Of a DNA stretch of 64,000 nucleotides, positions 45,943-55,292 are shown piece after piece. The position numbers and the translations under genes are program-made. Origin of the DNA: an uncultured Saprospiraceae bacterium (GTDB lineage Bacteria > Bacteroidota > Bacteroidia > Chitinophagales > Saprospiraceae); the NCBI GenBank assembly GCA_937959275.1, contig CALGLU010000058.1:62001-126000 (forward strand), given 5' to 3'. The notes beneath the pieces are model-generated. The model saw only the letters and a program-made list of their open reading frames with translations. It made no database searches and had not been told where the DNA came from. Each line of letters opens with the position of its first letter. The first letter of the stretch is position 1.

Positions 45943-48900
45943 TTATTTGCGGCCTCCTGATAATTTGTCTTGAAGTGTTTTTAGTTTATCCCAATCACCC
46001 TTAGCTGCCAATTTGGATTGCTGAGGCCATGTTGACGGATCGTGCATCTGGTATCTTGATCCAGCTTTTTCTAGTATCCCTTTTAATGTTGACACTTTGG
46101 CAACAGCTAATTTTTTGAAGCTTGGTATTCCTGCAGCTATTAGCAAACCACTAATCTTTGGACCAATCCCTTCAATCTTTGTCAGATCGTCTTTCTTTGC
46201 GACTACTTTTTTAGAAGCAACCTTTTTAACTGAACCTGATTTAGCTTTTGCTTTCGCTTTTGAAGTACTGGCTTTTGAACTGCTGGCTTTTGCTTTCTTT
46301 GTTGTAGCAGAAGCTTTTGCAGCTTTCTTTTTTGATCCACTTGCCTTTTTAGTCTTGGAGCTCGTAGACTTAAGCTCTCTCCTGCCCACTATTTTAGCGT
46401 CTTTAGCCGTGCGTGTTTCACCAACGACTTGCTTAGAAATCTCGACAGTTCCCATTTTCATCATCATCTTTTTAAGAGAGTCCATATCGATCGATTTCAC
46501 GACTTCGACTTCTTTAATGATTTCTACAGGAACCTCTTTAATGACTTCAATCTCTCTAATAATTTCCTTTGGTTTCTTTGAGAGTTCAGCTTTTAGTTTG
46601 GCGATTTCCTTGTCAGCTGCTTTTTCTGCAGTTTTCAAAGCAGATATCTCTTTTGCAGATGCATCATACTTTTTATCTAATGACACATTTTTATCGGTCA
46701 ATTTCGCTATTTCCTTTTCTGCTGATTTTCCAGCTGCGATTGATGAAGACAAATCTTTTGATACTGTGCTGTATTTATCATCTAATGAAGCAAACTTTGA
46801 CTTCCAATTATTCAGTTCTTTTTCATTGACAACTTCAACTTCCTTGATCACTTCAATTGGAACTTCTTTGATGACCTCCACTTCTTTTGTCACTTCAACT
46901 TCCTTGATCACTTCAACTTCCTTGATCACTTCAACTTCCTTGATCACTTCAACTTCTTTGATCACTTCTACCTCCTTAATCACTTCTACTGGTACTTCCT
47001 TGATGACCTCGACTTCTTTTGTCACTTCAACTTCTTTGATCACTTCTACTGGTACTTCTTTAATGACCTCAACTTCCTTGATCACTTCAACTGGAACTTC
47101 TTTAATGACTTCAACTTCTTTTGTCACTTCAACTTCTTTGATCACTTCAACTGGAACTTCTTTGATAACCTCGATTTCTTTAATCACTTCTTTTGGTTCT
47201 GCAAGGGACACTTTGCAGGCTGTTCTTATTTTATCGTCTGCACTACCTCTCGCAGATACCGTATACGTGCCCGCTGGTAAATTTTCAAAGGTACCATCAG
47301 TTTGTCCTGGCGTTGCAAATTTATCTAAACTGTATTCATAGTCTCCTTTACCACTAGATTGGACTGTAACACTTCCATCATTTGCACCAACATCACTCAC
47401 TTGCTTCGTTGAAGAGCTAAAGCCATGGACAACTATTTTTTCTAATTCCTTAATCACTTCTTTTGGTTCTGCAAGAGACACTTTGCAGGCTGTCCTCACT
47501 TGATCATCTGCACCACCTCTTGCGGAGACTGTGTAGGTTCCAGCTGGTAGGTTTTCAAACTTGCCATCAGCTTGTCCTGGCGTTGCGAATTTATCTAAGC
47601 TGTATTCAAAGTCTCCTCCACCACTAGATTGGACTGTTATACTTCCATCATTAGCACCAATATCACTCACTTGCTTCGCTGAAGAGCTAAAGCCAAGTAC
47701 GACTAATTTCTCCACCTCTTTAATGACTTCTCTTGGCTCATCAAGAGTAAGCTTGCAAGCTGTCCTCACGTCTTCATCTGCACCACCTTTTGCTGAGACC
47801 GTGTATGTTCCAGCTGGCAGATTTTCAAATTTACCATCAGCTTGTCCCGGCGTCGCAAAATGATCTAAGCTATACTCATAGTCTCCTCCACCATTCGCTT
47901 GCACTTTGATACTCCCATCATTGCCACCTATATTCGTTACATGATTGGCAGCCGAGCTAAAGCCAACAACAACAAGTTTTTCTATTTCTTTTATGACTTC
48001 GACCTCAGTTGGCTTTTCTTCAATTTGAAGTTTTAATTTATCAATTTCATCTTGTTTTGAAGCGATATCACTTTCTAACTCTTTCGTTGTATCATTCAAC
48101 GTACTGATAATGGTATCAGTATCGCTTTTCACACGATTGACTTCATCTTCCATATTCTGAAGCTGAGCAACATGTGCGAGTAACTCTGACTCTTTTGCGC
48201 TCAGTTGTTTTTGAAGATCATCAAACTTTATGGTCCATTCATCAAAAGCACCATCTTTCGCAGATGTCGCTTCTTGTAGTTTTGTTTCAGCTAATTCAAG
48301 TCTGGAGTGTGTCTGATCTAATAATTCTGATTTTTCATCAAACTTAAGCTTCAATTCATCAAACTGACCTTGAAGCTCTGTCAGTTTTTGATCTTTCTCA
48401 CCTTCAGTATTTGAGATTTCTTCTTCAAGTTTTTTGAGGGCATCATTCATGGCTTGTAATTCCTGATCCTTTTGGTCCAATGATTCTTTAAGATCATTGA
48501 CTCGAGATTCTAAGGAATTAATCTTTTCATCTTTTTCAGCTACCACTGCAGTGCCTTCTTGATTCTTGAGTGCTAACTCTTGCCTCAATTTATCAAGCTC
48601 ACTATCCTTAGTCGCCATATTTGATTTAAGACTACCTAGTTCAGAATCATTCGCTTCAGTAGCTGAACGCATCTGAGCTTCTAGATCCTTAAGACGATTC
48701 TGTAGATCTGCAATTTCTTTGTCTTTCGTTGTAATCACACCGTCTTTTTCGGCTATCGCATCATCTTTTACTTTAATGCCAGACGTATGATCTGCTAAGA
48801 GTGCATCTTTCTCCTTTTGCCAGTCAGCCCATTTTACTTCCCAATCTGCATTAGCCGTTTTTAATTGAGTGAAATCATTTTGAAATTTCTCATTATGAGA

Positions 48901-49464
48901 AGCTAATCTTTCATTATCTGATTTTTGTCTACTGATATCTCCTTCTAGAGTAGCCAATTTTTTCTTGTCAGCATTGCTGGTACTTTGTAATGAAGAATAT
49001 TTAGACTCCAATTCTTTGTACTCTACATAGATTTTATTTTCTGATTCTTTTGAAGAGGTTTTAAAGGCATTATAATCTGAAGTCAGGTCAGCATACTTCG
49101 TATTTAATACTTTATACTCAGTCTCTCTGCCTTCATATTTAGCCCTCAAATCTTGGAGAGAAGTATTTAAAGAATTATGATTGCCTTCTAAAGCTTTATG
49201 AGTAGAGTATAAGCTATTGTACTCAGTCGCTTTAGTGCTGTATTTCGTATCTAAATTCTGATATGAGTGTCGTGACTCTTCAAGTTTAGCGTTCCATTCT
49301 TCATCTTTTCCAGCAACCAAAGCCTCTCGAATCAACCAACCGAATAAGGCCGCCCCCAATAAAAACAATGGGAATAGAAGCCAAAAACTACACCACCCTA
49401 AGATCCAGGCGATAATGGCTAAAATAATAAGTATAATTAGTATAATAGGTAATAATGATCTCAT
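45943..49464 (-). CDS. Membrane-anchored coiled-coil protein with SprB-like repeats, VIKEV repeats and HHH domain (1173 aa)
   Basis: Two closely spaced helices at the N-terminus (LLPIILIILIILAIIAWILG; FWLLFPLFLLGAALFGWLI) form a hairpin; flanking Arg/Lys suggest both termini are cytoplasmic. Residues about 55-490 are heptad-rich coiled coil. Three ~89-aa near-identical SprB-like repeats follow (DGSITVQSSGGGDFEYSLD, NLPAGTYTVSARG), then about 20 VIKEV/VEVIKEVPV units, more coiled coil, the KMMMKMGTVEISKQVVGETRT module, a Lys/Ser/Ala tail and a helix-hairpin-helix end (LTKIEGIGPKISGLLIAAGI...MHDPSTWPQQSKLAAKGDW). The last ~200 residues are paralogous to the 453-aa neighbour. It lies 27 bases after the OmpA gene. 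It may bridge membrane and DNA (inference). Confidence 0.8.
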   Translation of the reverse strand: MRSLLPIILIILIILAIIAWILGWCSFWLLFPLFLLGAALFGWLIREALVAGKDEEWNAKLEESRHSYQNLDTKYSTKATEYNSLYSTHKALEGNHNSLNTSLQDLRAKYEGRETEYKVLNTKYADLTSDYNAFKTSSKESENKIYVEYKELESKYSSLQSTSNADKKKLATLEGDISRQKSDNERLASHNEKFQNDFTQLKTANADWEVKWADWQKEKDALLADHTSGIKVKDDAIAEKDGVITTKDKEIADLQNRLKDLEAQMRSATEANDSELGSLKSNMATKDSELDKLRQELALKNQEGTAVVAEKDEKINSLESRVNDLKESLDQKDQELQAMNDALKKLEEEISNTEGEKDQKLTELQGQFDELKLKFDEKSELLDQTHSRLELAETKLQEATSAKDGAFDEWTIKFDDLQKQLSAKESELLAHVAQLQNMEDEVNRVKSDTDTIISTLNDTTKELESDIASKQDEIDKLKLQIEEKPTEVEVIKEIEKLVVVGFSSAANHVTNIGGNDGSIKVQANGGGDYEYSLDHFATPGQADGKFENLPAGTYTVSAKGGADEDVRTACKLTLDEPREVIKEVEKLVVLGFSSSAKQVSDIGANDGSITVQSSGGGDFEYSLDKFATPGQADGKFENLPAGTYTVSARGGADDQVRTACKVSLAEPKEVIKELEKIVVHGFSSSTKQVSDVGANDGSVTVQSSGKGDYEYSLDKFATPGQTDGTFENLPAGTYTVSARGSADDKIRTACKVSLAEPKEVIKEIEVIKEVPVEVIKEVEVTKEVEVIKEVPVEVIKEVEVIKEVPVEVIKEVEVTKEVEVIKEVPVEVIKEVEVIKEVEVIKEVEVIKEVEVIKEVEVTKEVEVIKEVPIEVIKEVEVVNEKELNNWKSKFASLDDKYSTVSKDLSSSIAAGKSAEKEIAKLTDKNVSLDKKYDASAKEISALKTAEKAADKEIAKLKAELSKKPKEIIREIEVIKEVPVEIIKEVEVVKSIDMDSLKKMMMKMGTVEISKQVVGETRTAKDAKIVGRRELKSTSSKTKKASGSKKKAAKASATTKKAKASSSKASTSKAKAKAKSGSVKKVASKKVVAKKDDLTKIEGIGPKISGLLIAAGIPSFKKLAVAKVSTLKGILEKAGSRYQMHDPSTWPQQSKLAAKGDWDKLKTLQDKLSGGRK
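46830..47190 (-). repeat. Tandem VIKEV-coding repeats
   Basis: Short imperfect units, on the plus strand mostly variants of CTTGATCACTTCAACTTC, encode alternating VEVIKEV, PVEVIKEV and VTKEV. The alternation of hydrophobic and charged residues suggests beta strands or an extended spacer. Such arrays are prone to copy-number change. Confidence 0.85.
47190..47995 (-). repeat. Three tandem 267-bp repeats encoding SprB-like modules
   Basis: Repeat ends (bases encoding LAEPKEVIKE or LDEPREVIKE) recur near 47190, 47457 and 47724, giving a period of 267 bp. The second and third units are most alike. Each encodes one GxITVQSSGGGDYEYSLD...GTYTVSARG module. Confidence 0.85.
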
Positions 49465-49491
49465 GGTGAGTATTCTGATTTTAGATTTTTC

Positions 49492-50397
49492 TTAATTATG
49501 TTTTAATACAACTTCTACACGTCGATTCATTGCCTTTTCTTGAGCAGTAGAATTGCTGTTCAATGGATTATTAGGTCCATAGCCTTGCGTTGTCATTCTA
49601 GAGCCTGCTATACCATTCGTTACCAGATATTGCTTTATACCGTCGGCTCGATTTTGAGATAGATTGACATTTGTTGTGACGCCACCTACATTATCGGTAT
49701 GACCTCCAATCTCAACATTACTATCAGTCACATTATCTAGGTAGTAAACTATATCTGCAAAATCTTGCTGTTGTTGGCCGGTAAGATTTACAGCATCGGA
49801 TCCCGTATTAAATCGAATCGTAACTGCTGGAGCCACATCAATGAGCCTTGATTTGATATCAGCTAGTCGTGTCGCCATATCATTTGTCATTTCACCAAAT
49901 CCAAAATCTACGCCTTCATTTAAGATATTATTTTTAATAGCCCCATCTGGAATAAGTCGACTTGACGTATTGAGCTGGCTAGCAGCAACACCTAAGCCAA
50001 GCATGTATGATTTTACATTATTGGCTCTGGCCAATCCTAGATTACTAAAAATCCCACTATAGCTTTCACTATCTGAATATTTACCAGTTATAGTCAATGC
50101 CCTGTTGGAGTTGTTTTTCAAATAATTTGAGGTTTCTGTCATACAGCTATTAAAACTGTCTGCACTATTTGTTAGATGGTTGAGGTTGGATCGATTAAAA
50201 TCAAAGCCAGTGTTACATGATGTATTAAATCTTGCTCCGTCTTTTATCAGCCAACCAGATACAGCTGCTTTTGCTGCTGGTGCTACCGTTGTGGCGGCAG
50301 TCGCTGCACCGAACCAACATTTCTTACAAAAAAACAGACCAAAAAGAATCCATAAAATAAAGCCGAGGATTAATAGCGGGAGATATTTCTTACTCAT
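49492..50397 (-). CDS. OmpA-family protein with two OmpA-like regions
   Basis: 301 aa. An N-terminal hydrophobic helix (YLPLLILGFILWILFGLFF) followed by CKKCWFG anchors the protein. Residues about 60-165 resemble a diverged OmpA-like fold (ALTITGKYSDSE...LGLARANNVKSYML). Residues about 185-301 are a typical OmpA C-terminal domain: VTIRFNTGSDAV, VEIGGHTDNVGG with the meso-DAP-binding Asp, LSQNRADGIKQYL and NRRVEVVL with the conserved Arg. This should bind peptidoglycan in the periplasm. It is the first gene of a three-gene operon with the coiled-coil and HHH proteins, suggesting it is their envelope-facing partner. Confidence 0.9.
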   Translation of the reverse strand: MSKKYLPLLILGFILWILFGLFFCKKCWFGAATAATTVAPAAKAAVSGWLIKDGARFNTSCNTGFDFNRSNLNHLTNSADSFNSCMTETSNYLKNNSNRALTITGKYSDSESYSGIFSNLGLARANNVKSYMLGLGVAASQLNTSSRLIPDGAIKNNILNEGVDFGFGEMTNDMATRLADIKSRLIDVAPAVTIRFNTGSDAVNLTGQQQQDFADIVYYLDNVTDSNVEIGGHTDNVGGVTTNVNLSQNRADGIKQYLVTNGIAGSRMTTQGYGPNNPLNSNSTAQEKAMNRRVEVVLKHN

Positions 50398-50601
50398 TAA
50401 ATATTCTGTTGAAGATTTAGTTAAATTAAGTCTTTATTAAGACACCGATGGAAGGGGAATAGTAACGTTTTGGTAAGATAATAATTTTAAGCCGTGATTC
50501 GCTCTCATGTAAACCATAAAAATTTACAGAATCCTAATTTAAAGTTAAGTCAACGGTTGAACAAAGACGCTCGATTAAAATCATATTAAATATTAGTATA
50601 A

Positions 50602-50609
50602 TAAGTTTG
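50602..50609 (+). promoter_or_regulatory. Possible -7 element TAAGTTTG for the carboxypeptidase gene
   Basis: A full match to TAnnTTTG 35 bases before the ATG at 50645, implying a leader of about 30 nt. No -33 TTG at the usual distance. Confidence 0.4.
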
Positions 50610-50644
50610 GCATAATTTTTTATCTTATCAAATAAAAAGTGGCA

Positions 50645-51877
50645 ATGTATAAACTCATCTACTTGTTTTTATTCTATTTAGTGATTGTCAGTTGCAGAAC
50701 GACAACCGGACTTATTAATCATGAATTTCCAGATCCTGTAGACACGAAATCAGTCGATGTATTTGGCCAGCGCAAGCAGGTCTATGATATACAAGGAGTC
50801 TATGCAGACAATGAGTTCGAGGGCGCCCGATTAAACGATTTTGCAAAGATTAATAATGAGCTCTATCGCGCTGTCATATCACCTGAAAACTACCCGATTA
50901 ATGGGAGTGCGTACTATTCGTTGAGGATTTGGGCTGATACAATAAGAGATATAGAATTAGAACTCTTTTACACGAAGCACAACCATCGATACATCCCAAA
51001 GATCAGTTATGATGGTGAACATTGGGTCAATATGAACCCAATGGACTTTGACACCCTAAAAGCACCAAATATAGCAACGCTTAGATTGCGCATAGGCCCT
51101 GAAAAAACATGGATTTCAGCCCAAGAACTCCTTACTTCTAAGCATGTCATGGATTGGGTTATAGAGAAGAGAAAAAATCCAAATGTTCATGCCGAGGTCA
51201 TCGGAAAAAGTAAACTTGGACGCCCCATTCATGCTTTGGACATTTATAACGTGTCGCCAAAAAACAAAGATGCGATTGTTGTCTTTGCACGTCAGCACCC
51301 ACCTGAAGTCACTGGACATCTAGCGATGGAGAGTTTTGTAGAAGAGCTTCTTGGCAACTCAAGACTAAGCAAAGACTTTTTAAAAAGCCACAGGATATTA
51401 GTGTATCCACTTTTGAACCCAGATGGCGTAGATGAGGGCCACTGGCGTCACAATGCGGGCGGTATTGACTTAAATCGAGACTGGGCTATTTACAATCAAG
51501 AAGAAACAAAAGCTGTAGCACAAGACGCCGTTAAAAGAATAAATGCTGGAAACAATACAGTCTTAGTGGGTCTAGATTTTCATTCAACTCAAAAGGATTT
51601 ATATTATACGCTGACCGATAATCGTCAATCACATGTCTATCCGTTTAAGGATTATTGGCTTGAGGGAATAGACGGTACATATGAAGACTATTCCCCAGAT
51701 GATCGACCTAATGATCTGAATCAACCAATCACAAAAGGATGGTTTTTTTTACAGTTTGGTGCTGAAGGAATTACTTATGAGATAGGTGACGAAACGCCAA
51801 GAGAATTTGTCAAAAGTAAAGGAGCTACAGCTGCTAGAGAACTAATGGAGTTGCTTATACTCAGAGAGAAAAAGTAA
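50645..51877 (+). CDS. M14-family zinc carboxypeptidase, lipoprotein
   Basis: 410 aa from the ATG at 50645; a GTG two codons earlier is possible. The signal LIYLFLFYLVIVSC ends in a lipobox. ARQHPPEVTGH gives the first two zinc ligands (HxxE), HNAGGIDLNRDW the substrate-binding Asn-Arg region, GLDFHSTQKD the third ligand His, and GITYEIGDETPREF the catalytic Glu. About 150 residues before the catalytic domain form a beta-rich region (ELELFYTKHNHRYIPKISYDG), as in AGBL/Nna-type M14 enzymes. It probably trims C-terminal residues from peptides or proteins in the periplasm; specificity is unknown. Confidence 0.92.
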   Translation: MYKLIYLFLFYLVIVSCRTTTGLINHEFPDPVDTKSVDVFGQRKQVYDIQGVYADNEFEGARLNDFAKINNELYRAVISPENYPINGSAYYSLRIWADTIRDIELELFYTKHNHRYIPKISYDGEHWVNMNPMDFDTLKAPNIATLRLRIGPEKTWISAQELLTSKHVMDWVIEKRKNPNVHAEVIGKSKLGRPIHALDIYNVSPKNKDAIVVFARQHPPEVTGHLAMESFVEELLGNSRLSKDFLKSHRILVYPLLNPDGVDEGHWRHNAGGIDLNRDWAIYNQEETKAVAQDAVKRINAGNNTVLVGLDFHSTQKDLYYTLTDNRQSHVYPFKDYWLEGIDGTYEDYSPDDRPNDLNQPITKGWFFLQFGAEGITYEIGDETPREFVKSKGATAARELMELLILREKK

Positions 51878-51890
51878 ATAAAAATTCTTC

Positions 51891-53222
51891 TTATTTTGAT
51901 TCAATCATAGCAGTCCAAACACTGAGGACCATACCATCATTTTGAGTCCAAATAGGTCTGATTCGGCCATCAAAAGCTGAAATATCATTATAGTCACCAA
52001 AAAATATCTGATCATTAGGCGTGAAAGACTGCTGACTGATTTTCTCATTCGAAAACGTTTGGCCGCCGTCAGTTGAATAGGCTAGATACACATCAGTCTC
52101 CTCATTTTCATAATGGCGACGATCATAAAACACAATGGCAATAGCACCATTAGTCGGATCGACGTCCATCCATGTCAAAAATTGATGACTACCGGGACCA
52201 TCAGTATTGACTCGTTTTGGCTTAGTCCAATTCTTACCTTGATCTGTAGAAGATATCAGCCAAATGTCTGTATCATCTGATCCATTTCGCTGATCACTCC
52301 AATTGACGTAAATCGTTCCCTTATATGGGCCTTCACTAAGATCAACCTCAGTTACAGGCATCCCATTGCATCTACTGATACCGGGAATGTCATAACTCCA
52401 GCCACCTGGCTGATTCGCAATGATCTGATCTTCCTCTTGCCACGTAGCTCCTTTGTCATAGGATTTATCAAAATATAATTTGCTATCAAATGCCCAGGTC
52501 ACATACAATTCTCCTTTTGGGCCCACAGCTGGCACAGCTCCTTCGGTTGTCATATCATCATCTACACAATCCCCTTCATATTGACTGATTGACTTTGGGT
52601 CAGACCAACTGAGTCCCTGATCTATTGATTTCGAAAACAGTATTCTTGATTTATCTACCTCTTCTTCGCTGCCATATTTATCAAATTCTGTCCATGTCAT
52701 ATAGATATGGTTACTCGTTGGATCTATTGCCATCCATTGTTTGTCCTGGTCTTTGGCACCTCTAACTGCAGGATAACTACCATCTGTCCATGTTTTACCG
52801 TGGTCAAGTGAGCGCTGGACAACGATTCGATCTAGAAACGACTCACTACGATAAGCCATTCCATCTGGATTTGATAAGTGTGCATAATAGATGACGCCAT
52901 CATTATCAATCCGCACGACAGGATCCCCATACACCCCGAGTGAAGATTTCAACCCCGTTTTATTCCATGTTTGTCCGCCGTCTGTCGACGTATATGACCA
53001 ATCGAGTATAGAAGCTGCAGCGATATGATCTTTATTTACAGGACTAATACAAATACTCGGTTCACAAACCCCAAATCCAAATTGAGTTGAGTCGATTCTG
53101 ATCGCTTGACCTATAGTTAAAGATCCAGAATCAATATTAGCAACACTAATTTTAGAAGTTTTGCAGGCAGCCCAAGCTATAGTAGTCAGTATGCTAATTA
53201 ATAAAAGGCGAATATTTTTCAT
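51891..53222 (-). CDS. Asp-box (BNR) repeat lipoprotein, sialidase-like fold
   Basis: 443 aa. The signal LLLISILTTIAWAAC has a lipobox. Six Asp-box motifs are present (STDGGQTW, SLDHGKTW, SIDQGLSW, SYDKGATW, STDQGKNW, STDGGQTF), the hallmark of a six-bladed propeller. The set is shared by true sialidases and by many non-enzymatic or other-glycosidase propellers; the sialidase Arg triad and the FRIP motif were not identified. The call is therefore a sialidase-like propeller, not a proven neuraminidase. It is convergent with the carboxypeptidase gene, 13 bases apart. Confidence 0.85.
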   Translation of the reverse strand: MKNIRLLLISILTTIAWAACKTSKISVANIDSGSLTIGQAIRIDSTQFGFGVCEPSICISPVNKDHIAAASILDWSYTSTDGGQTWNKTGLKSSLGVYGDPVVRIDNDGVIYYAHLSNPDGMAYRSESFLDRIVVQRSLDHGKTWTDGSYPAVRGAKDQDKQWMAIDPTSNHIYMTWTEFDKYGSEEEVDKSRILFSKSIDQGLSWSDPKSISQYEGDCVDDDMTTEGAVPAVGPKGELYVTWAFDSKLYFDKSYDKGATWQEEDQIIANQPGGWSYDIPGISRCNGMPVTEVDLSEGPYKGTIYVNWSDQRNGSDDTDIWLISSTDQGKNWTKPKRVNTDGPGSHQFLTWMDVDPTNGAIAIVFYDRRHYENEETDVYLAYSTDGGQTFSNEKISQQSFTPNDQIFFGDYNDISAFDGRIRPIWTQNDGMVLSVWTAMIESK

Positions 53223-53313
53223 TTCAATAATAGCTTGTGTGAAGCAACAGGTAAAAATCCTACTTCTCTTCCAGCACCTGTTATACAGGCAGTTTTCATA
53301 TTGTCATCATTCC

Positions 53314-53913
53314 TCAATAGGTATGCTTCCCTATTGTCCAGCCTGCACTACCCAAGTAATTAGTCCCATCATCTGCAGCTGGCTTTTCTAGCTGCGTCCC
53401 CATACTATCGTTCCATCGATTTAAATAACCAAACAAGGCGATAACACCAAGAATCTCCACGATCTCCCCCTCATCCCAATGCGCTCTTAAATTATTAGCA
53501 ATCTCATCATTTACTGCATTTGGAATTTGAGATGCCGCTATAGCAAAATCAAAAACTGCACGTTCTCCATCAGTAAATGCTGGATACGTTTTGTATTCCC
53601 AAATATGATTCAGTTTATCTTCCTCTGAGCCATATCGCACGGCAGCACGTATTGCATGTGCTTCACAATATCGGCATCCGGCAGTTTTACTTGAAAAATA
53701 GGCGAGTTGGCGTTTTAATGCGCTCGTGACTCTCCCTTTATTTTCCATCACTGCTTGATTCATTTCTACAAAGGCATTCGCAATTCTAGGTCTATGCATC
53801 ATCGTAAAGAGGCTATTTGGTGTAAAACCAAGCGTTTCTTCATAGAAGCTTGCCATTTCCTGAGCCTCTTTATTTGCATTTCTGTCTAGTGGATTGACTA
53901 ATGGTGTTTTCAT
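53314..53913 (-). CDS. AhpD-like / carboxymuconolactone decarboxylase-family protein
   Basis: 199 aa. The motif KTAGCRYCEAHAIRAA has the CxxC pair and nearby His of AhpD-type alkylhydroperoxidases, which use the two Cys in peroxide reduction. NEEIxxNLRAHWDEGEIVEILGVIALFGYLNRWNDSM is the second helix pair of this fold. Uncharacterised peroxidase-related proteins of this length and pattern are common in Bacteroidota. No ahpC or OxyR-like gene is nearby. Confidence 0.88.
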   Translation of the reverse strand: MKTPLVNPLDRNANKEAQEMASFYEETLGFTPNSLFTMMHRPRIANAFVEMNQAVMENKGRVTSALKRQLAYFSSKTAGCRYCEAHAIRAAVRYGSEEDKLNHIWEYKTYPAFTDGERAVFDFAIAASQIPNAVNDEIANNLRAHWDEGEIVEILGVIALFGYLNRWNDSMGTQLEKPAADDGTNYLGSAGWTIGKHTY

Positions 53914-54251
53914 AAACTCTAATTATATAGCAATATACTAAACCTAATGGATTGCGGATAGGTTACAATCACTCGAGGGAGAATAATTCAACTAAACTAA
54001 TCGCAAAATCACCCACCATACCTGCCTCGAAGGGAGGCTTTTTACTTGAAGTTTAAAAATTAATTTATATACAAAAACGGCATAAATTTGAAAATAGCTA
54101 AATGCCAATTTTCACACCTAGGAACAGATTGTTTTATGTCCTGCGCTTTGCAGCGTAGCATTGCCTGGCTTGAGAGAGAAAAGCTGGGTGACTCTCATTC
54201 CCTTCAAATCGTTCCTTTCTTTCTGCAACCCTCATAATTGGTGTAGAAATA
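53914..54251. other. 338-base intergenic region
   Basis: No gene is seen. A small plus-strand hairpin (GCCTC / GAGGC at 54023-54037, followed by six T) looks like a terminator, but no plus-strand gene ends there. It could mark an unannotated short transcript. Support is weak. Confidence 0.35.
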
Positions 54252-55292
54252 TTATGCACTTTTAACCACTTCCATTTTAGCATAATTTGAATTCAAGTCC
54301 TTCTTAATGCTAAATTGAAACATAGAACCAACATTTTTTGTAGATGATACAGTCAATGTGCCTTGATGTCTAATAATAACCTTCTGACACATTGCTAATC
54401 CTATACCAGTTCCATCGTATTCAGCTTTTCTGTGTAATCGTTTAAAGAGTTCAAATATTTGATTCTGGTAATCTGGCTCAATGCCTATACCATTATCCTT
54501 TACATAAAAGTACCAAAAGTCGTTGTCATCCGGCGTAATACCAATATGAATCCTAGGTTGTTTTTTATCATTGAATTTGATAGCGTTCGCAATTAGATTT
54601 CGAAAGACCATACCCATCTGAATTCTATCACAGATAATAGTAGGTAGATTGTCGTTCGTCAAAATGACATTTTTATCAGTAATCATATTTGTGAAATCTT
54701 TAAGAATGTAGTCTAAGAGATCAGAAAGAATGACTGATTGTAATTCAATGTCCTTATTGCCTACAGTAGAATAAGACAACAAGCTTTGAATTAATTCTGA
54801 CATACGATGTACGCCTTCTGTTATATATGCTAAATACTCTTTTGCTTTGGGATCAAGTGATTTTTCAAACTTCTTATTGAGGAGGCTTGTAAATGTCCCA
54901 ACAGTTCGAAGTGGTTCTTTTAAATCATGCGAAGATATATATGCAAATTGTTCTAAATCCTTGTTAGACCTGACAAGCTCTTGATTTGATTGAGTCAAAT
55001 TGGCTGTTCTCTTTTTTACAATTTGCTCCAGCTCATCATTTCTAATCTCTAACTGGCCAAGAAGTGATTTTACTTTTTCATTTTTCACACTCAACTCCTT
55101 AGTTCGTTCATTTACGAGTTGTTCCATATACTGCTCCCGTTCATAAAGAGCCTTTTCTACCCTTTTTCGTTCTTTAATTTCAATATTCAGATTTTCATTA
55201 TAACTACTGAGTTTTTCATTAACCTGTTTAATGTTTCTAGTGTAGAGATGGATAAACAACCAAACGAACAAACACAGTGCGATAAAAGTCAA
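54252..55292 (-). CDS. Histidine kinase part of a propeller sensor, separated by an in-frame stop
   Basis: 346 aa if initiated at TTG 55292. An N-terminal TM helix (FIALCLFVWLFIHLY) is followed by coiled coil, then HisKA with the phospho-accepting His in SSHDLKEPLRT, N-box NLIANAIKFN, G1 DNGIGIEP and G2 GTGIGLAMCQ. There is no receiver domain. The reading frame continues upstream, codon for codon, to the TAA at 55313-55311 that ends the propeller protein. The residues between (TWWFKI) are the normal juxtamembrane sequence of hybrid propeller kinases. It is therefore either the broken 3' half of one gene or a kinase made by re-initiation. Confidence 0.85.
   Translation of the reverse strand: MTFIALCLFVWLFIHLYTRNIKQVNEKLSSYNENLNIEIKERKRVEKALYEREQYMEQLVNERTKELSVKNEKVKSLLGQLEIRNDELEQIVKKRTANLTQSNQELVRSNKDLEQFAYISSHDLKEPLRTVGTFTSLLNKKFEKSLDPKAKEYLAYITEGVHRMSELIQSLLSYSTVGNKDIELQSVILSDLLDYILKDFTNMITDKNVILTNDNLPTIICDRIQMGMVFRNLIANAIKFNDKKQPRIHIGITPDDNDFWYFYVKDNGIGIEPDYQNQIFELFKRLHRKAEYDGTGIGLAMCQKVIIRHQGTLTVSSTKNVGSMFQFSIKKDLNSNYAKMEVVKSA

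Noticed and set aside
46097..47341. 414-aa plus-strand open frame opposite the coiled-coil gene
   Set aside because: It is made of LITSTSLITST repeats that mirror the VIKEV coding repeat on the other strand. The minus-strand frame has real domains at both ends.
51891..53222. Sialidase linked to the glycosylasparaginase as a glycoprotein-foraging locus
   Set aside because: The genes are about 23 kb apart, the sialidase active-site residues were not found, and no SusC/D-like transport genes are present.
54023..54043. Plus-strand terminator hinting at a small RNA gene
   Set aside because: The stem is only 5 bp and no upstream promoter or conserved sequence was found. It is noted in the intergenic entry but not called as an RNA.
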